A DNA stretch of 60,533 bases from Akkermansia muciniphila (GCA_945890645.1 CAMDCV010000026.1:1-60533); one strand, 5' to 3'. Shown: positions 18,201-26,700, counted from the first letter of the stretch. Notes: generated by a model from the sequence alone, not told the origin. Numbers and translations: made by a program.

Positions 18201-19055
18201 TTCCCTGCCGCCGATTCGAAAAAACCTGCCACGGTGCGTTTCGTTTATGCCTCTGCCGCAGGTAGTAAAATGGAACTCGAAGGACCGTCGCTCAGCGTGC
18301 CGATGGAGAATCTCACATGGCGCGTACTTATCCCTGAAGGCTGGCGCTTGCACGATCACGAAGGCGATTTCGATCTCAAGCAACAAAGCAAAATGGGGGC
18401 TTTCCGCTTGGAAAACTATCAAGACTTTGTCACGGCTCGCAAGGAATCGAGCTCTGCCGAAGCCGTGGCCTTGTTCGATCAAGCCAGCAACTGGATCAAT
18501 CAGGGCGATCAGGAAAAAGCTTCCATTGCCTTAGGCAATGCCTCGCGCAATGGACTGCTCGATGAAGCATCGAACGAAGATGCCCGCGTGCAACTGCGGG
18601 AACTGCGCACGCAACAAGCCGTGCTCGGCCTCAACACACGCCGCCAAAAAATCTTCCTCGATAACAAATCACAATCGGGAGCGGATAACCAACAACTCGA
18701 ACAAGCCGCGCAAGTCAACCCGTTGCTGCAAGGAAAATTCAATTACGACCCGAAACAATTTGATCGCTTCATCGAAGGCAACACCGCCGACGAAAATGCC
18801 GCGCTGCAAGCCATCGCCCAACGCATCGTCAACCAACAGCTCGCCGCCGAACCAGCACCATCTGGCCTTGAAATTAGCGTGCCCGAACGTGGATCGATGC
18901 TCACCTTCGGACGCAGCATCCAAGTGGACGGCGGTAAACCGATGCACCTGCAACTGAAACTAGAGCGCGAACAAAAAAACCGCTATGGCTTGGCTTTGCT
19001 TGTTTGTGCTTTACTCGCAGCAGTTGCGTTCGCACCACTACGGAGAAAAAATTGA
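12297..19055 (+). CDS. Giant exported multi-pass membrane protein, unknown function (2252 aa)
   Basis: ATG at 12297 gives a signal peptide (MKKNLLQKIALSLACLFSMA, SA|QE). Two long beta-rich exported halves flank a cluster of about six transmembrane helices at residues ~1025-1200. The last of these helices ends SPTAQAQE, itself like a signal-peptide cleavage site. The C-terminus has one more helix (YGLALLVCALLAAVAFAPLRRKN). Segments recur in both halves: VFHLYSVKEGAVYGS / VFHEVVLREGQLSTK, and LRMTLPEGAILLETKVND / LRLRLPKGAELYNVLVND, each followed by comparable strands. This suggests an ancestral duplication or fusion. I recognise no named domain. It shares an operon with the sigma factor and the VWA protein, so an envelope signalling or assembly role is inferred. 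Confidence 0.8.
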   Translation: MKKNLLQKIALSLACLFSMASAQEMREGVMVVPIEKTQKPVPTFFSAAVELNAKRFFDRIETLASIRYDLHQGLGERMSLSLKGEGEITEVSGEGLMDWSLRRDAEGNRFLDVRVKQGEVPQKQWTVIVRTRLALTTAMKTCELWMPGQGDAVGFTTQVALLEDGMKQARVIEVEGLSPVEDSKGLRFVGSGRPRLRLDLSQSEGEVSFRDSQLEGTVSADQRSVAFVFRAMAQVKRAGATMEFCRGAVALSDVSAGDGWHMNLRAEGETYIYDWIGDREGDVPVEIRFDVPVTHMGDWRLLDFAIPAGVVVPLWLQGLPAAVQFDAQKPVVPALQGDKWRGFLPADGRALLGWRAGREVADGALFFSSTEITDLRVGSGLLRQFSQIDMRILQGKLPSLVIQLHGTGEVLSVQGEQVVGWSVSEADGKRLLSLQLNRAMEGTGRIMIESQAPLGDFPLKATGLRFEPTGSLRHSGWLRIANEGAVKIEVASSSGLIQLAPEQFPIENKNLRQAFVYRFPAAEYAYQVGADHVLPETSVNELTIYELAETDRRIIADIEIDIREAPLREWEILVPEDYTVVSCTGASVADYALATTATDGRRSLKIIFREAVKDRQLIQLRLEKNEAAKAGPWVLTPLRFPSVKSHRGFIGVVAAAGYRMSSGERTHLTEVPLSYFPKQSAGLQQAYRIKESAWAATMNAEALGQSIQADVFHLYSVKEGAVYGSVLFNYFVVGAPSSEWRVQIPEAIGNIEITGQNIGHEWRREGNVLVIPLSRPLLGAGTMLLSFEQPIQAAGGEIFPGEIRPLNVQAESGYVQVVSPLQVDFEVTANSGNVLPLQANELPADYRVLSSAPTLSAWQYTARDFSIGLTFKWFKTGETVEQVVDFVKIASQVSRDGQLVTEAKFFVKSKRREALRMTLPEGAILLETKVNDITANPRVDKGEIVIPLPQKNDLNQAVEVLLRYGTAAAKGKRVTLQAPVLQAPTVIGEWTVTGDEGQVLTPLGGTVEVVRMPLWEDGFQWLSRHASMTLLFALLIAVAWLLSGRPTLSGTLLLGSSAMAGVLAISSVKLFNVNPTMLEYAAPVVKAGAQMAVEINNASLWSSALSRAFWIGLGLGVIVLGRGWFMRDKWWLGCGAVMVAVGLLSIRNGTPIFFGVAALLLFVMAIVRFRTSTVRTIPPIAATAAMLALAILLGSPTAQAQELLREKTAERMVYDCQIKQQRLFGSAEVTVRAEAGDRFGFLQAPAVLGEFSGEGLRVMREMRGDQAVYVIVADQAGLFTANAKFEMPLPQSQQAWILPTSLAAVRKLTLRWDQGGWEFASSAAARIEPMMNPGNKESGATLWLKPVAKVEIVPQARQRDLTNEPSVFFVESSQLMIPLPGVVNGRHSLLVRPSQGQVTELLMRVPPGFTVSDVTDGPTGVWRFDPNKSELRVAIEPAQKKAFSLAVHTQRGTAALPVEMNLEPLRVLGAAGEVGLLALAFGEDAQPEKITVKGLAPVNPDDFDGRLLPRDSKGNALATLQQVYRFGGAEASLQARITPVAAEMRAETWQVLSLGDDRMVLSADLAVSITRAGMFRLLLEIPKGLEIESASGDALSHWTEAETDGVRVMTLHLNGRTMGRQQFHLSFTGPATGAQKKWQVPRLMLREATRESGILTIVPEQGMRIGVVDREHVSPMDPRDLSDAPQAHAKAAMRLGALAFRLLQKDWRLSLSIDELEPWVTAQVFHEVVLREGQLSTKMGLVYQIENAAIKTLRVRLPGLNDVTAGTVRATGPSVADFLKVEGETDVWEIRFQRGVSGSTAVNLEFQQQLPEGTSDKIEPIRLLEARQVSYFAAIRSGGRMELSVDATLPEGWLLNDWAAIQSAMPKLRNVVSPALSFKVTNPQNPLTINFQRHQLADIQKMRVADGTLTTLISSRGEALTAVNLQVQVAEKGTLRLRLPKGAELYNVLVNDEGASLVREGDEWLFYVFPAADSKKPATVRFVYASAAGSKMELEGPSLSVPMENLTWRVLIPEGWRLHDHEGDFDLKQQSKMGAFRLENYQDFVTARKESSSAEAVALFDQASNWINQGDQEKASIALGNASRNGLLDEASNEDARVQLRELRTQQAVLGLNTRRQKIFLDNKSQSGADNQQLEQAAQVNPLLQGKFNYDPKQFDRFIEGNTADENAALQAIAQRIVNQQLAAEPAPSGLEISVPERGSMLTFGRSIQVDGGKPMHLQLKLEREQKNRYGLALLVCALLAAVAFAPLRRKN

Positions 19056-19064
19056 AAAAAACAC

Positions 19065-19094
19065 TTGCCAGCGTGAGTCGGTTTAGTTTAGTTT
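19065..19094 (+). promoter_or_regulatory. Possible promoter of the initiator tRNA gene
   Basis: TTGCCA (19065-19070), 18 bases, then TAGTTT (19089-19094), which would start transcription about 25-30 bases before the tRNA. A GCGCC-GCAA-GGCGC hairpin (19104-19117) lies in the precursor leader. The -10 box is a poor match. Confidence 0.35.
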
Positions 19095-19127
19095 CTCACC
19101 CCCGCGCCGCAAGGCGCATATGGTAAT

Positions 19128-19204
<77 letters not shown>

Positions 19205-19206
19205 AT

Positions 19207-19236
19207 AAAAGCCGCAATCGAAAGATTGTGGCTTTT
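19207..19236 (+). terminator. Terminator of the tRNA-fMet transcript
   Basis: Near-perfect 13-bp stem AAAAGCCGCAATC / GATTGTGGCTTTT with a GAAA tetraloop, starting three bases after the CCA end. Confidence 0.85.
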
Positions 19237-19269
19237 GCCGTTAGGGACAAATGAAATGCTATCGGCTAC

Positions 19270-20376
19270 ATGAGAAGTATCGACCAAGAACTGAAGGCAA
19301 TTCGACAGCAAGGTCTGTGGCGAAAACTTTCGCCACAACCCCGCTGCGGCGCTGATGCGCATAATTTTGCTAGCAACGACTACCTCGGTCTAGCTCAACA
19401 CCCGGCCCTCACCGAGGCCTTTCATGAGGGTCTGAAAATTCACGGTCACGGTGCCGCCGCATCTCGACTCGTCTGTGGCACCAGTGCGGCCCACGTGCAA
19501 CTCGAAGCCGCCATCGCCGATCTGAAATCCACTAAGCGGGCTCTTACTTTTAGCTCAGGTTATGCCACCGCCATGGGCATCATCCCGGCACTCCTCGATA
19601 AAAACGATTTCATCATTGTCGATAAACTCAGCCACGCCTGTCTCATCGATGCCGCCAAACTCTCGGGTGCCACACTGCGCGTTTTTCCACACAATCATCT
19701 GGGAAAACTCGAAAATCTGTTAGAGTCAATCCGTGCCAAACACGGCAGCGAGCCACGCATTCTCATCGCCACCGAATCCGTCTTCAGCATGGATGGCGAT
19801 GTCTGTCCTCTGCGTGAAATCGTCGATCTCAAAAACCGCTTCGATGCCTGGTTACTGCTCGATGAAGCCCACGGCTTCGGCGTGCTAGGAGCCAACGGTG
19901 CTGGTCTCGCCGAAGAACTCGGCCTACAATCACAGATCGATTTGCAAATGGGCACCCTCAGCAAAGCCGCAGGGCTTTCCGGCGGCTTCGTCGCGGCCTC
20001 TTCCTCTTTCATCGATCTTCTCATCAACCGAGCCCGCTCCTTCATCTACTCCACAGCTCCCCCACCCGCTTTAGCACACGCAGGATGTTTTGCCGTCAAT
20101 CTGATCCGCTCCACAAAAGGCCAACAACTCCGACATCGCCTGCAACAAAACATCGCGTTACTAACCGATCAAAAAACTCCCATCATTCCCCACATCCTCG
20201 GCAGCAACAAAAAAGCACTAGCCGCTTCAGAAAAACTTTCCCAAGCCGGCTTCCTCGTACCCGCCATCCGCTTTCCCACCGTCCCTCGCAACACCGCCCG
20301 CTTGCGCATTTCCCTATCCGCCGTGCATTCCGAATCCGCCATCATCGATCTAAAAAAACACCTTTCCACTCTCTAA
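19270..20376 (+). CDS. bioF: 8-amino-7-oxononanoate synthase (BioF-type)
   Basis: A 368-residue alpha-oxoamine synthase (PLP fold type I) that condenses pimeloyl-thioester with L-alanine in biotin synthesis. Visible motifs: substrate-binding FASNDYLGLAQHP near residue 33; GHGAAASRLVCGTSAAHVQLE; TESVFSMDGDVCPL; LLLDEAHGFGVLGANGAGLA with the PLP-stacking Asp and His; and the Schiff-base lysine in MGTLSKAAGLSGG. Length is slightly below the usual 380-400. No other biotin gene is nearby. A KBL-type activity cannot be fully excluded, but the sequence is most like BioF. Confidence 0.88.
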   Translation: MRSIDQELKAIRQQGLWRKLSPQPRCGADAHNFASNDYLGLAQHPALTEAFHEGLKIHGHGAAASRLVCGTSAAHVQLEAAIADLKSTKRALTFSSGYATAMGIIPALLDKNDFIIVDKLSHACLIDAAKLSGATLRVFPHNHLGKLENLLESIRAKHGSEPRILIATESVFSMDGDVCPLREIVDLKNRFDAWLLLDEAHGFGVLGANGAGLAEELGLQSQIDLQMGTLSKAAGLSGGFVAASSSFIDLLINRARSFIYSTAPPPALAHAGCFAVNLIRSTKGQQLRHRLQQNIALLTDQKTPIIPHILGSNKKALAASEKLSQAGFLVPAIRFPTVPRNTARLRISLSAVHSESAIIDLKKHLSTL

Positions 20377-20578
20377 CGCCCTCAGGTCCACCCAAAAAAC
20401 ACTTCAAAAAAAATTCTGCTAATTCTGAAATCCTGTCAAAAATAGCTTGTCTCACCTCATCGGCTTTTTTCCCAAAACCAATTCCCCATGAATCTGAACG
20501 CAAGAGTTGATACAACCCGAAAGCTCTCCCCGTATCCATCCTTGCTAAACCCAGCATCCACCATTACAAAAGCCCGTT

Positions 20579-21244
20579 ATGAAACCACTGCTCGCACTCC
20601 TATTCGCCTGCTCACTCGCCTCCGCTGAAGAAGGCTTCACCCCTCTCTTCAATGGCAAGGACCTCACCGGTTGGAAAGTCGTCAATGGCGATGGCAAATT
20701 CACGGTCGATGGCGATTGCATCGTTGGCACCGGAGAAAATGTCAAAAATAACACCTTCCTGCGCACCGAGAAAACCTACAAAAATTTCGACTTCAAATTC
20801 GAAATGAAATTCGAGGCCCTCACTGGCAATTCCGGCATGATGTTCCGCGGCTTGCAGAAAGAAGGCAATGACGGACGCGTGCACGGCTATCAGTGCGAAC
20901 ACGACAACGGTAAAGCCCGCGCCTGGACCGCCGGCCTCTACGATGAAGCTCGTCGCGGTTGGTTATTCCCGCAGAAAACCGACAAAAAAAGCGCCCCCGA
21001 ACTATTGGCGAAATCCAAAGCATTCACCGAGCAAGGCCAAAAAATCATGCGCTGGGATGACTGGAACCAAATCCGCATCCGCTGCGAAGGCAACCACATT
21101 CAAATCTGGCTCAACGGCGAAGTCCGCGTCGATTACAAAGATGAAGGCGCCGAGTTCACTCCCGAAGGATTCTTCGCCTTGCAAGTCCACTCGGGAAAAT
21201 CCTGCAACGTCCGTTGGCGCAATCTCATGGTCAAGGAACTCTGA
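20579..21244 (+). CDS. DUF1080 (3-keto-disaccharide hydrolase fold) exported protein
   Basis: A 221-residue protein with a short signal peptide (MKPLLALLFACSLASAEE) and a single concanavalin-like beta-sandwich of the DUF1080 family. It opens with the family signature GFTPLFNGKDLTGWKVVNGD, followed by FDFKFEMKFEALTGNSGMMF and the end GFFALQVHSGKSCNVRWRNLMVKEL. Family members include hydrolases of 3-keto-glycosides, and many copies occur in Verrucomicrobiota and Planctomycetota genomes. Substrate cannot be predicted. It is separated from bioF by about 200 bases and has its own promoter presumably. A second paralogue is at 33.1 kb on the other strand. Confidence 0.88.
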   Translation: MKPLLALLFACSLASAEEGFTPLFNGKDLTGWKVVNGDGKFTVDGDCIVGTGENVKNNTFLRTEKTYKNFDFKFEMKFEALTGNSGMMFRGLQKEGNDGRVHGYQCEHDNGKARAWTAGLYDEARRGWLFPQKTDKKSAPELLAKSKAFTEQGQKIMRWDDWNQIRIRCEGNHIQIWLNGEVRVDYKDEGAEFTPEGFFALQVHSGKSCNVRWRNLMVKEL

Positions 21245-21283
21245 TCTGCGTTCCGTTTATTTCATTTTTGATTAGATCGCATC

Positions 21284-22132
21284 ATGGGATTCTTTAAATC
21301 GCTTTTCAATAAAATTACCAATCGAGCAGAGATCGAATGGGATGAAATCGAAGCCGACCTCATTGCCGCCGACCTCGGCGTTCGCGGTGCCATGGAAATC
21401 GTCGAGGAGCTCAAAGACCTCGGTCGCAAGGTCACCGCAGAAGACGTCATCGATGTCGCCCGTGCCCACATCAGCAAGCGCCTCCCCGCGCAGCATCCGA
21501 TGCCGCAAAAACGCACCGATGGCATGCCCTGCGTGATCCTCGTCGTCGGCGTCAATGGCGTTGGCAAGACCACTTCCTCCGCCAAACTCGCCCGTTGGCT
21601 TCAGTCTCAGGGTAACTCTGTCCTGCTCGCCGCTGCCGATACCTTCCGCGCCGCTGCCGTCGAACAACTCGAACGCTGGGGCGAAAAAATCAACGTCCCT
21701 GTCATCCGCGGCAACACCAATGCCGATCCTTCGTCGGTCTGCTTTACCGCACACCAAAAAGCCATCGCACAGAAAACTGACTTCCTCATTTGCGACACCG
21801 CCGGACGTTTGCATACCCGCCACAACCTGATGGAGGAACTGACAAAAATCCGCCGCGTCATCGCCAAGAACGATCCCTCGGCACCGCATCTCACCTTGTT
21901 AGTCGTCGATGCCACCACCGGTGCAAACGCCATGCAGCAAGCGAAGGAATTCCACAAAGCCTGCCCGCTCGATGGCCTCATCGTCACAAAAATGGACGGC
22001 TCCGGCAAGGGCGGCATCGTCGTTAGCATTCACGAACAATTGAAAATCCCCACCTGCTTCATCGGCACCGGTGAGGAAGCCAGCGCCTTTGCCCCCTTTC
22101 ATCGCGATTCCTTTGTCAACGAGGTCATCTAA
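21284..22132 (+). CDS. ftsY: Signal recognition particle receptor FtsY
   Basis: A 282-residue SRP GTPase. It consists of the N domain and G domain without the long acidic A domain, as in many bacteria. G1 GVNGVGKTTSSAKLA, the FtsY/Ffh-specific insertion box AADTFRAAAVEQLERW, G3 DTAGRLHTRHNLMEEL, G4 TKMDGSGKGG and the closing GTGEEASAFAPF are all present. It binds Ffh-ribosome complexes at the inner membrane and hands nascent membrane proteins to SecYEG. It lies 11 bases upstream of xseA, so the two are probably co-transcribed. Confidence 0.96.
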   Translation: MGFFKSLFNKITNRAEIEWDEIEADLIAADLGVRGAMEIVEELKDLGRKVTAEDVIDVARAHISKRLPAQHPMPQKRTDGMPCVILVVGVNGVGKTTSSAKLARWLQSQGNSVLLAAADTFRAAAVEQLERWGEKINVPVIRGNTNADPSSVCFTAHQKAIAQKTDFLICDTAGRLHTRHNLMEELTKIRRVIAKNDPSAPHLTLLVVDATTGANAMQQAKEFHKACPLDGLIVTKMDGSGKGGIVVSIHEQLKIPTCFIGTGEEASAFAPFHRDSFVNEVI

Positions 22133-22143
22133 CACATTTTCCC

Positions 22144-23481
22144 GTGTCCGACGCCAAAACCATTTCCGTCACGCAACTTCTCCGACGCATCAAAAACGTT
22201 ATCGAGATCGAAGTTGGCGAGGTCTGGGTCGAGGGCGAAGTCAGCAACCTCAAAAAACAAGCCAGCGGCCATTGGTATTTCACGCTGAAGGACGATAACG
22301 CCCAAATCCAGTGCGCCATGTTCGGCGCTCGTAAACGCAGCGGCCACGAGGCATTGCAAGATGGTGCCAAAGTCCGCGTCTTCGCCGAGGCCACCGTCTA
22401 TGAAGCACGCGGCAGCTTGCAAATCATCGTCCTGCGCGCCGAAGCCGCCGGACTAGGCGACCTCCAAGCCCGCTTCGAAGCCCTCAAACGAAAACTCCAC
22501 GCCGAGGGTCTCTTTGATACCAATGGTAAAAAACCACTCCCTCGTTTTCCTAAAATCATCGGCATTGTCACTTCAGAGACCGGTGCCGTCATTCAAGACA
22601 TCCAGCACGTCATCAGTCGTCGCGCACCGTGGGTGAAACTTTATCTGCTTCCCGTCCGCGTCCAGGGCAAAGGTGCTGAACGCGAAATCGCCGCTGCCAT
22701 CCACGCCATTTCCCATCCCGAACGCTTTGACCTCCCCCACTGCGATGTCCTCATCGTCGGACGCGGCGGCGGTTCCCTCGAAGACCTCTGGTGCTTCAAC
22801 GAAGAAATCGTCGCCCGCGCCATCGCCGCATCGCCCATCCCCATCATTTCCGCTGTCGGCCACGAGATCGATTTCACCATTGCTGACTTCGCCGCCGACC
22901 TCCGCGCGCCCACACCCAGCGCCGCCGCCGAAGTCGCCGTGCCCGATGGCAGCGAGCTCATTGCCCGCCTCGAATCTCTCCACTTGCGCAGCCGTCGCCA
23001 AGTCCACAGCCACATCGAGCAATCACTCTATCGACTCGATGCCATGCGCCGCAGCACCCTCCAACGCCGTGGCGAACGCATCCTACGCGAGCCCATCATG
23101 CGCCTCGATACCCTCCGCGACCGACTCGACCGCGCACTCCAAACGCAATGGCAACAAAGCACGCACGCCCTCGAACAACTGCGCACCGCCCATCGCAGCC
23201 TGCACCCGCACCTGATTCTCGACCGCCGCCAAGCCACCCTCACCGACCTCGCCCGACGCCTCCACTCGGCCAGCCAACAAACCCTCCAGCAACAGGAAAA
23301 ACACCTGCGCCACATGGAAGCCATCCTGCGCACTCTCGGCCCCGAGTCCTCACTCCAACGCGGCTATTCCATCACCTTCGATCCCAGCGGCCAAATCCTC
23401 CGCCACCCCAAAGAGGCCCCAACGGGTACGCAACTCACTACCCGCCTCGCCACTGGCGAGATCAAGAGCATCGTCACGTAA
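22144..23481 (+). CDS. xseA: Exodeoxyribonuclease VII large subunit
   Basis: A 445-residue protein with GTG start at 22144. The N-terminal OB-fold domain has SVTQLLRRIKNVIEIEVGEV, WVEGEVSNLKKQASGHWYF and AQIQCAMFGARKRSGHEALQ. The catalytic domain contains FPKIIGIVTSETGAVIQDI, DVLIVGRGGGSLEDLWCFNE and ISAVGHEIDFTIADFAADLR. A long coiled-coil region rich in Arg, Gln and Leu follows, then the C-terminal closing segment LQRGYSITFDPSGQIL. Exonuclease VII degrades single-stranded DNA to oligonucleotides in repair. The small subunit gene (xseB), often adjacent, is not seen here. A T6/A7 inverted repeat at 23495-23514 follows and may be a weak terminator. Confidence 0.95.
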   Translation: MSDAKTISVTQLLRRIKNVIEIEVGEVWVEGEVSNLKKQASGHWYFTLKDDNAQIQCAMFGARKRSGHEALQDGAKVRVFAEATVYEARGSLQIIVLRAEAAGLGDLQARFEALKRKLHAEGLFDTNGKKPLPRFPKIIGIVTSETGAVIQDIQHVISRRAPWVKLYLLPVRVQGKGAEREIAAAIHAISHPERFDLPHCDVLIVGRGGGSLEDLWCFNEEIVARAIAASPIPIISAVGHEIDFTIADFAADLRAPTPSAAAEVAVPDGSELIARLESLHLRSRRQVHSHIEQSLYRLDAMRRSTLQRRGERILREPIMRLDTLRDRLDRALQTQWQQSTHALEQLRTAHRSLHPHLILDRRQATLTDLARRLHSASQQTLQQQEKHLRHMEAILRTLGPESSLQRGYSITFDPSGQILRHPKEAPTGTQLTTRLATGEIKSIVT

Positions 23482-23757
23482 ATCCGCGATACAATTTTTT
23501 ACTCTGTAAAAAAATTAACACTGTTTAGGCTCTATTTCCCTTTTCCGTTCACATGAGATTGTAACGGAGAGTTCAAGGCACAAGCTTCGTAAGCCAGCTC
23601 AAGAAGAGCTACTTATCTATAGGATCAGCTTAACTGGGACCCTAAGTTATGCCTTCGGAATATTAGTTAAAATAAATGACAAAAAAATTGCTTTGAAGAA
23701 AGAATTTGATTACAATTGTCATCACAAGGTAATTACATCGATTTTTCCTTTGTACGT
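23482..23757. other. AT-rich intergenic region before the first Verru_Chthon cassette
   Basis: No gene seen. It starts with an AT-rich inverted repeat (TTTTTTAC at 23495-23502, GTAAAAAA at 23506-23513). A small hairpin AGCTC-AAGAA-GAGCT lies near 23600. The region ends with the shared upstream element described at 23711. Confidence 0.5.
23711..23740 (+). promoter_or_regulatory. Shared upstream element, copy 1
   Basis: TACAATTGT (23711-23719, containing the palindrome ACAATTGT), then ATCAC and TAATTACATCG. The same arrangement, TACAATTGT, TCACCAC, GATTACAACG, occurs at 28470 upstream of the second cassette. In both places TACAATTGT ends 38 bases before an ATG. It is either a promoter core or a regulator site; I cannot distinguish these. 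Confidence 0.55.
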
Positions 23758-23789
23758 ATGAATCACCCTCGTGTATGAATCACCCTCGT
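23756..23789 (+). repeat. 17-bp tandem duplication of the start-codon region
   Basis: The unit GTATGAATCACCCTCGT is present at 23756-23772 and again at 23773-23789. The first ATG (23758) opens a six-codon frame that stops at TGA 23776-23778, overlapping the second ATG (23775) as ATGA. Only the second ATG reads into the long gene. Confidence 0.95.
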
Positions 23790-26700
23790 AAAACCCACCT
23801 TCAAGGAAAAGGCTTCACTCTCATTATTACCATTAGTCTCTTGGTGCTGTTGACTTTGATCGCCATTGGTCTTCTCAGTTTGTCCGCTGTAACCATCCGG
23901 GGAGGATCACAGGATCAAGCCCGAGCCATTGCCCAGTCGAACGCCCGCTTGGCTTTGATGATCGCCATCGGCGAATTACAGAAACAGCTCGGCCCCGACC
24001 AGCGAGTTTCCGCTAACGGTTCGATTCTCGCCACCACCGCAGTGAAACACCCACACTGGATGGGTTCGTGGGATTCTTGGAGAGCTGGCACAGCTGTACC
24101 GCCAACCACCACTGCCAAACCTGATCCAGCGAGCGATCAACGCACGATCCCCGGCAGCACCGCCGTCGGCATGGCTCCTACTTATGTGGCAAATCGTAGC
24201 GATCACTTTCGCTCATGGCTAGTTTCTCTCCATCCCGCAGAAGCAAACGCACTCAGTTCCGCGAAAGACCTCACCCCCGACTCGCTTGTGGAACTTGTCG
24301 GCAAAGGTTCTCTGGGTGCTACGGCTAACACTGCCGACTTTGTCAATGCTCGCCTGATCAATGTCAAAAACTCCCTCTCCAGCAGCATCACGGGCCGCTA
24401 TGGCTGGTGGGTCGGCGATGAGAGTCAAAAAGCACGCATTTTACAAGACTCCTACGCCAACGACAAAAACATCACTCTCGCCCAAAAAATTTCTCGAAGC
24501 CAAGCCCCCGACTCGATGGGCAACAAGCGTATCAAAGGTTTGGAAAACATTACAACGCAGGCAGAACAGCAACTAGGCTCGCTGCCATCGCTGGTCACAC
24601 TTGATGTCGTTCCGAGCATCACGGGGCGTCCATCGCAGAATTTCCACACCGTTACGGCATTTTCTTCGCAGGTGTTATCCGATGTCCGCGAGGGTGGTCT
24701 CAAGCGTGACTTGTCGGTATTGCTCGAACGTCCGATTTCTGAAAGTGAAGCCGGCAATGAGTTCATGCTCTATAAATTCACAAACGGCAAAGATTCATGG
24801 TTGGCCAGCAAACCAAACCAAGAGGCAGTTCCGATTAGCGACCTCGCCGCCTATTATCAAATGTATGATGGCGTCTCCAATGCGACTCGCAGCAACTACA
24901 AGCGCGGCGTGCAATACGCTTCGAATTTACTGCCGAATGGCATGCAACTAGTCGCCCCGGGCTATGGCACCGTGGCCGATACCAATGCTTACTTTCGCGA
25001 ATATACAGCACTCTACCGCCAACCCGTTCCGATAAAAATTCAGTTCTTACTCAGTCTTTTCTCCGTTCCGATTCAACCGGCGGTTGCGCCAACTAATGCG
25101 AACCCAACTCCTGACACGCATGAATTACTGATCGGCATCACCCCTTCGATCACCATGTGGAACCCCACCAATCTTCCATTGATGATGCGTTTTGACAATA
25201 ACCCTGACCTTTTTGCCCAGCACTTGCGAGTAGGAGCACTCCCCTTCCGTATCCGCTTCAACAAAAACAATGGCCAATACATCAGCAATCCTGAAAACCT
25301 CTCCGCTCTTCGCGGCAGTGTCGACGGTAATAAACCAGAGCTCTTCGGTTTGTACTTGTCTGGAAAACGCCAAGTCCGCTTTGAACCGGGCGAAGTGAAA
25401 GTCTTTTCACTGCCCTACTCGGGCGATGCCAGCGGCGTCAAGAGCCAACTCGGCCTCAAGGGCAATTGGACGCAAGCAGGTAATATGAAAAATTTCTTCT
25501 TCAAAACTGACCGGTATTTTGAAGGTCATGAAGTTTCTCCGGGATGGGAACCGCAATCGTTTATCTTGTTCAACAACTCCGCTAACGGAGCCGCCCCGCA
25601 TGTGGTGAACAGCCGCTTGCGTTTCAAAGGATCCGATAGCATTTCCTTCAATGTTCTCGCGGACAACCCGCAAATGGGTACTGCAGACCTGACCGTTGGT
25701 GGAGCCATGTCATTCATCATGATCCAGACAAGCCATCAAGACTACCGCACTGCGGCTTGGAGTCGTCGCCATTTCATCTTCAACTCTCGCCACGGTGCTG
25801 CCGCATCCGGCGGTGCCCACAATGCCTTTAACCAGACCCTATTCACCAAAGGTTTCCCGAATCAAAATACGACCATAGTCTCGGCTCCTCGCAGCGGTTC
25901 ATCCATCATCGCACGTGCTCCCACCTCGGAGGGCTGGCCTTTCTTACAATTCTCGCTACAAGCTAGCGTGGAAACGAGTGAATCCTCCAACGGTGGACTC
26001 GCGGGTGGTCGCAAATTTGCGAGCCGTCCCTTTATTCATTCCAGCCCCTTGCAGGCACCTTTTCTTGATGATTTCTCTGGCAAATCCCTCTACAACATCG
26101 GGTGGAACTGGGCAACGGATGAAATCAATGACGTCTTCGAAGCTCCTGTTCAAGTCAGCCCGAATAACCAAGGCTACTTCGGCGGCGGCTACACCCCAGA
26201 GTCTGGTACTACCCACATCGTACAAACCGATATTCCTGTTGTGCCGCCGATCGCTATCGCAGCACTGAGCCACGCCCGCCTCGGCGGTTACACCCTTGCC
26301 AATGATGAAGCTGTGGGTGGCAAGTATAACCAAAATATCACCGCTGTTGGCCAAGGCGGACTCTTCCCGAATACTCTGCAAGCCATCGGAAACTCCTACG
26401 CTCACCCACAAATCCCTGCCAATGAGGCCTACATCACCTGGGGACGGACATTCGACACCGCTGCCGGCGCGCGCAACATCACCGTAGCCGACCACTCCTA
26501 CCTTGCCAATAAAGCACTATGGGATGATTACTTCTTATCCTCCATCTCTCCCGAACCATCGTCGGTGGAAATTTTCAAAGGTTCTGGACGCTCAGCTCTC
26601 GACGTTGCTTACGACTTTTTCTTTTATGAAAAGCCTCTCGCGAACCGTCGCATGCTGCCCTACAAAACGAAATTGGATGAAACCAAGCTCAACCAAATGT

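Noticed and set aside
21272-21889. 205-codon antisense frame over ftsY
   Set aside because: FtsY is certain on the plus strand; antisense frame is a codon-bias effect.
23148-23528. 126-codon plus-strand frame overlapping the xseA end
   Set aside because: Out-of-frame, Pro/His/Arg-rich shadow of xseA.
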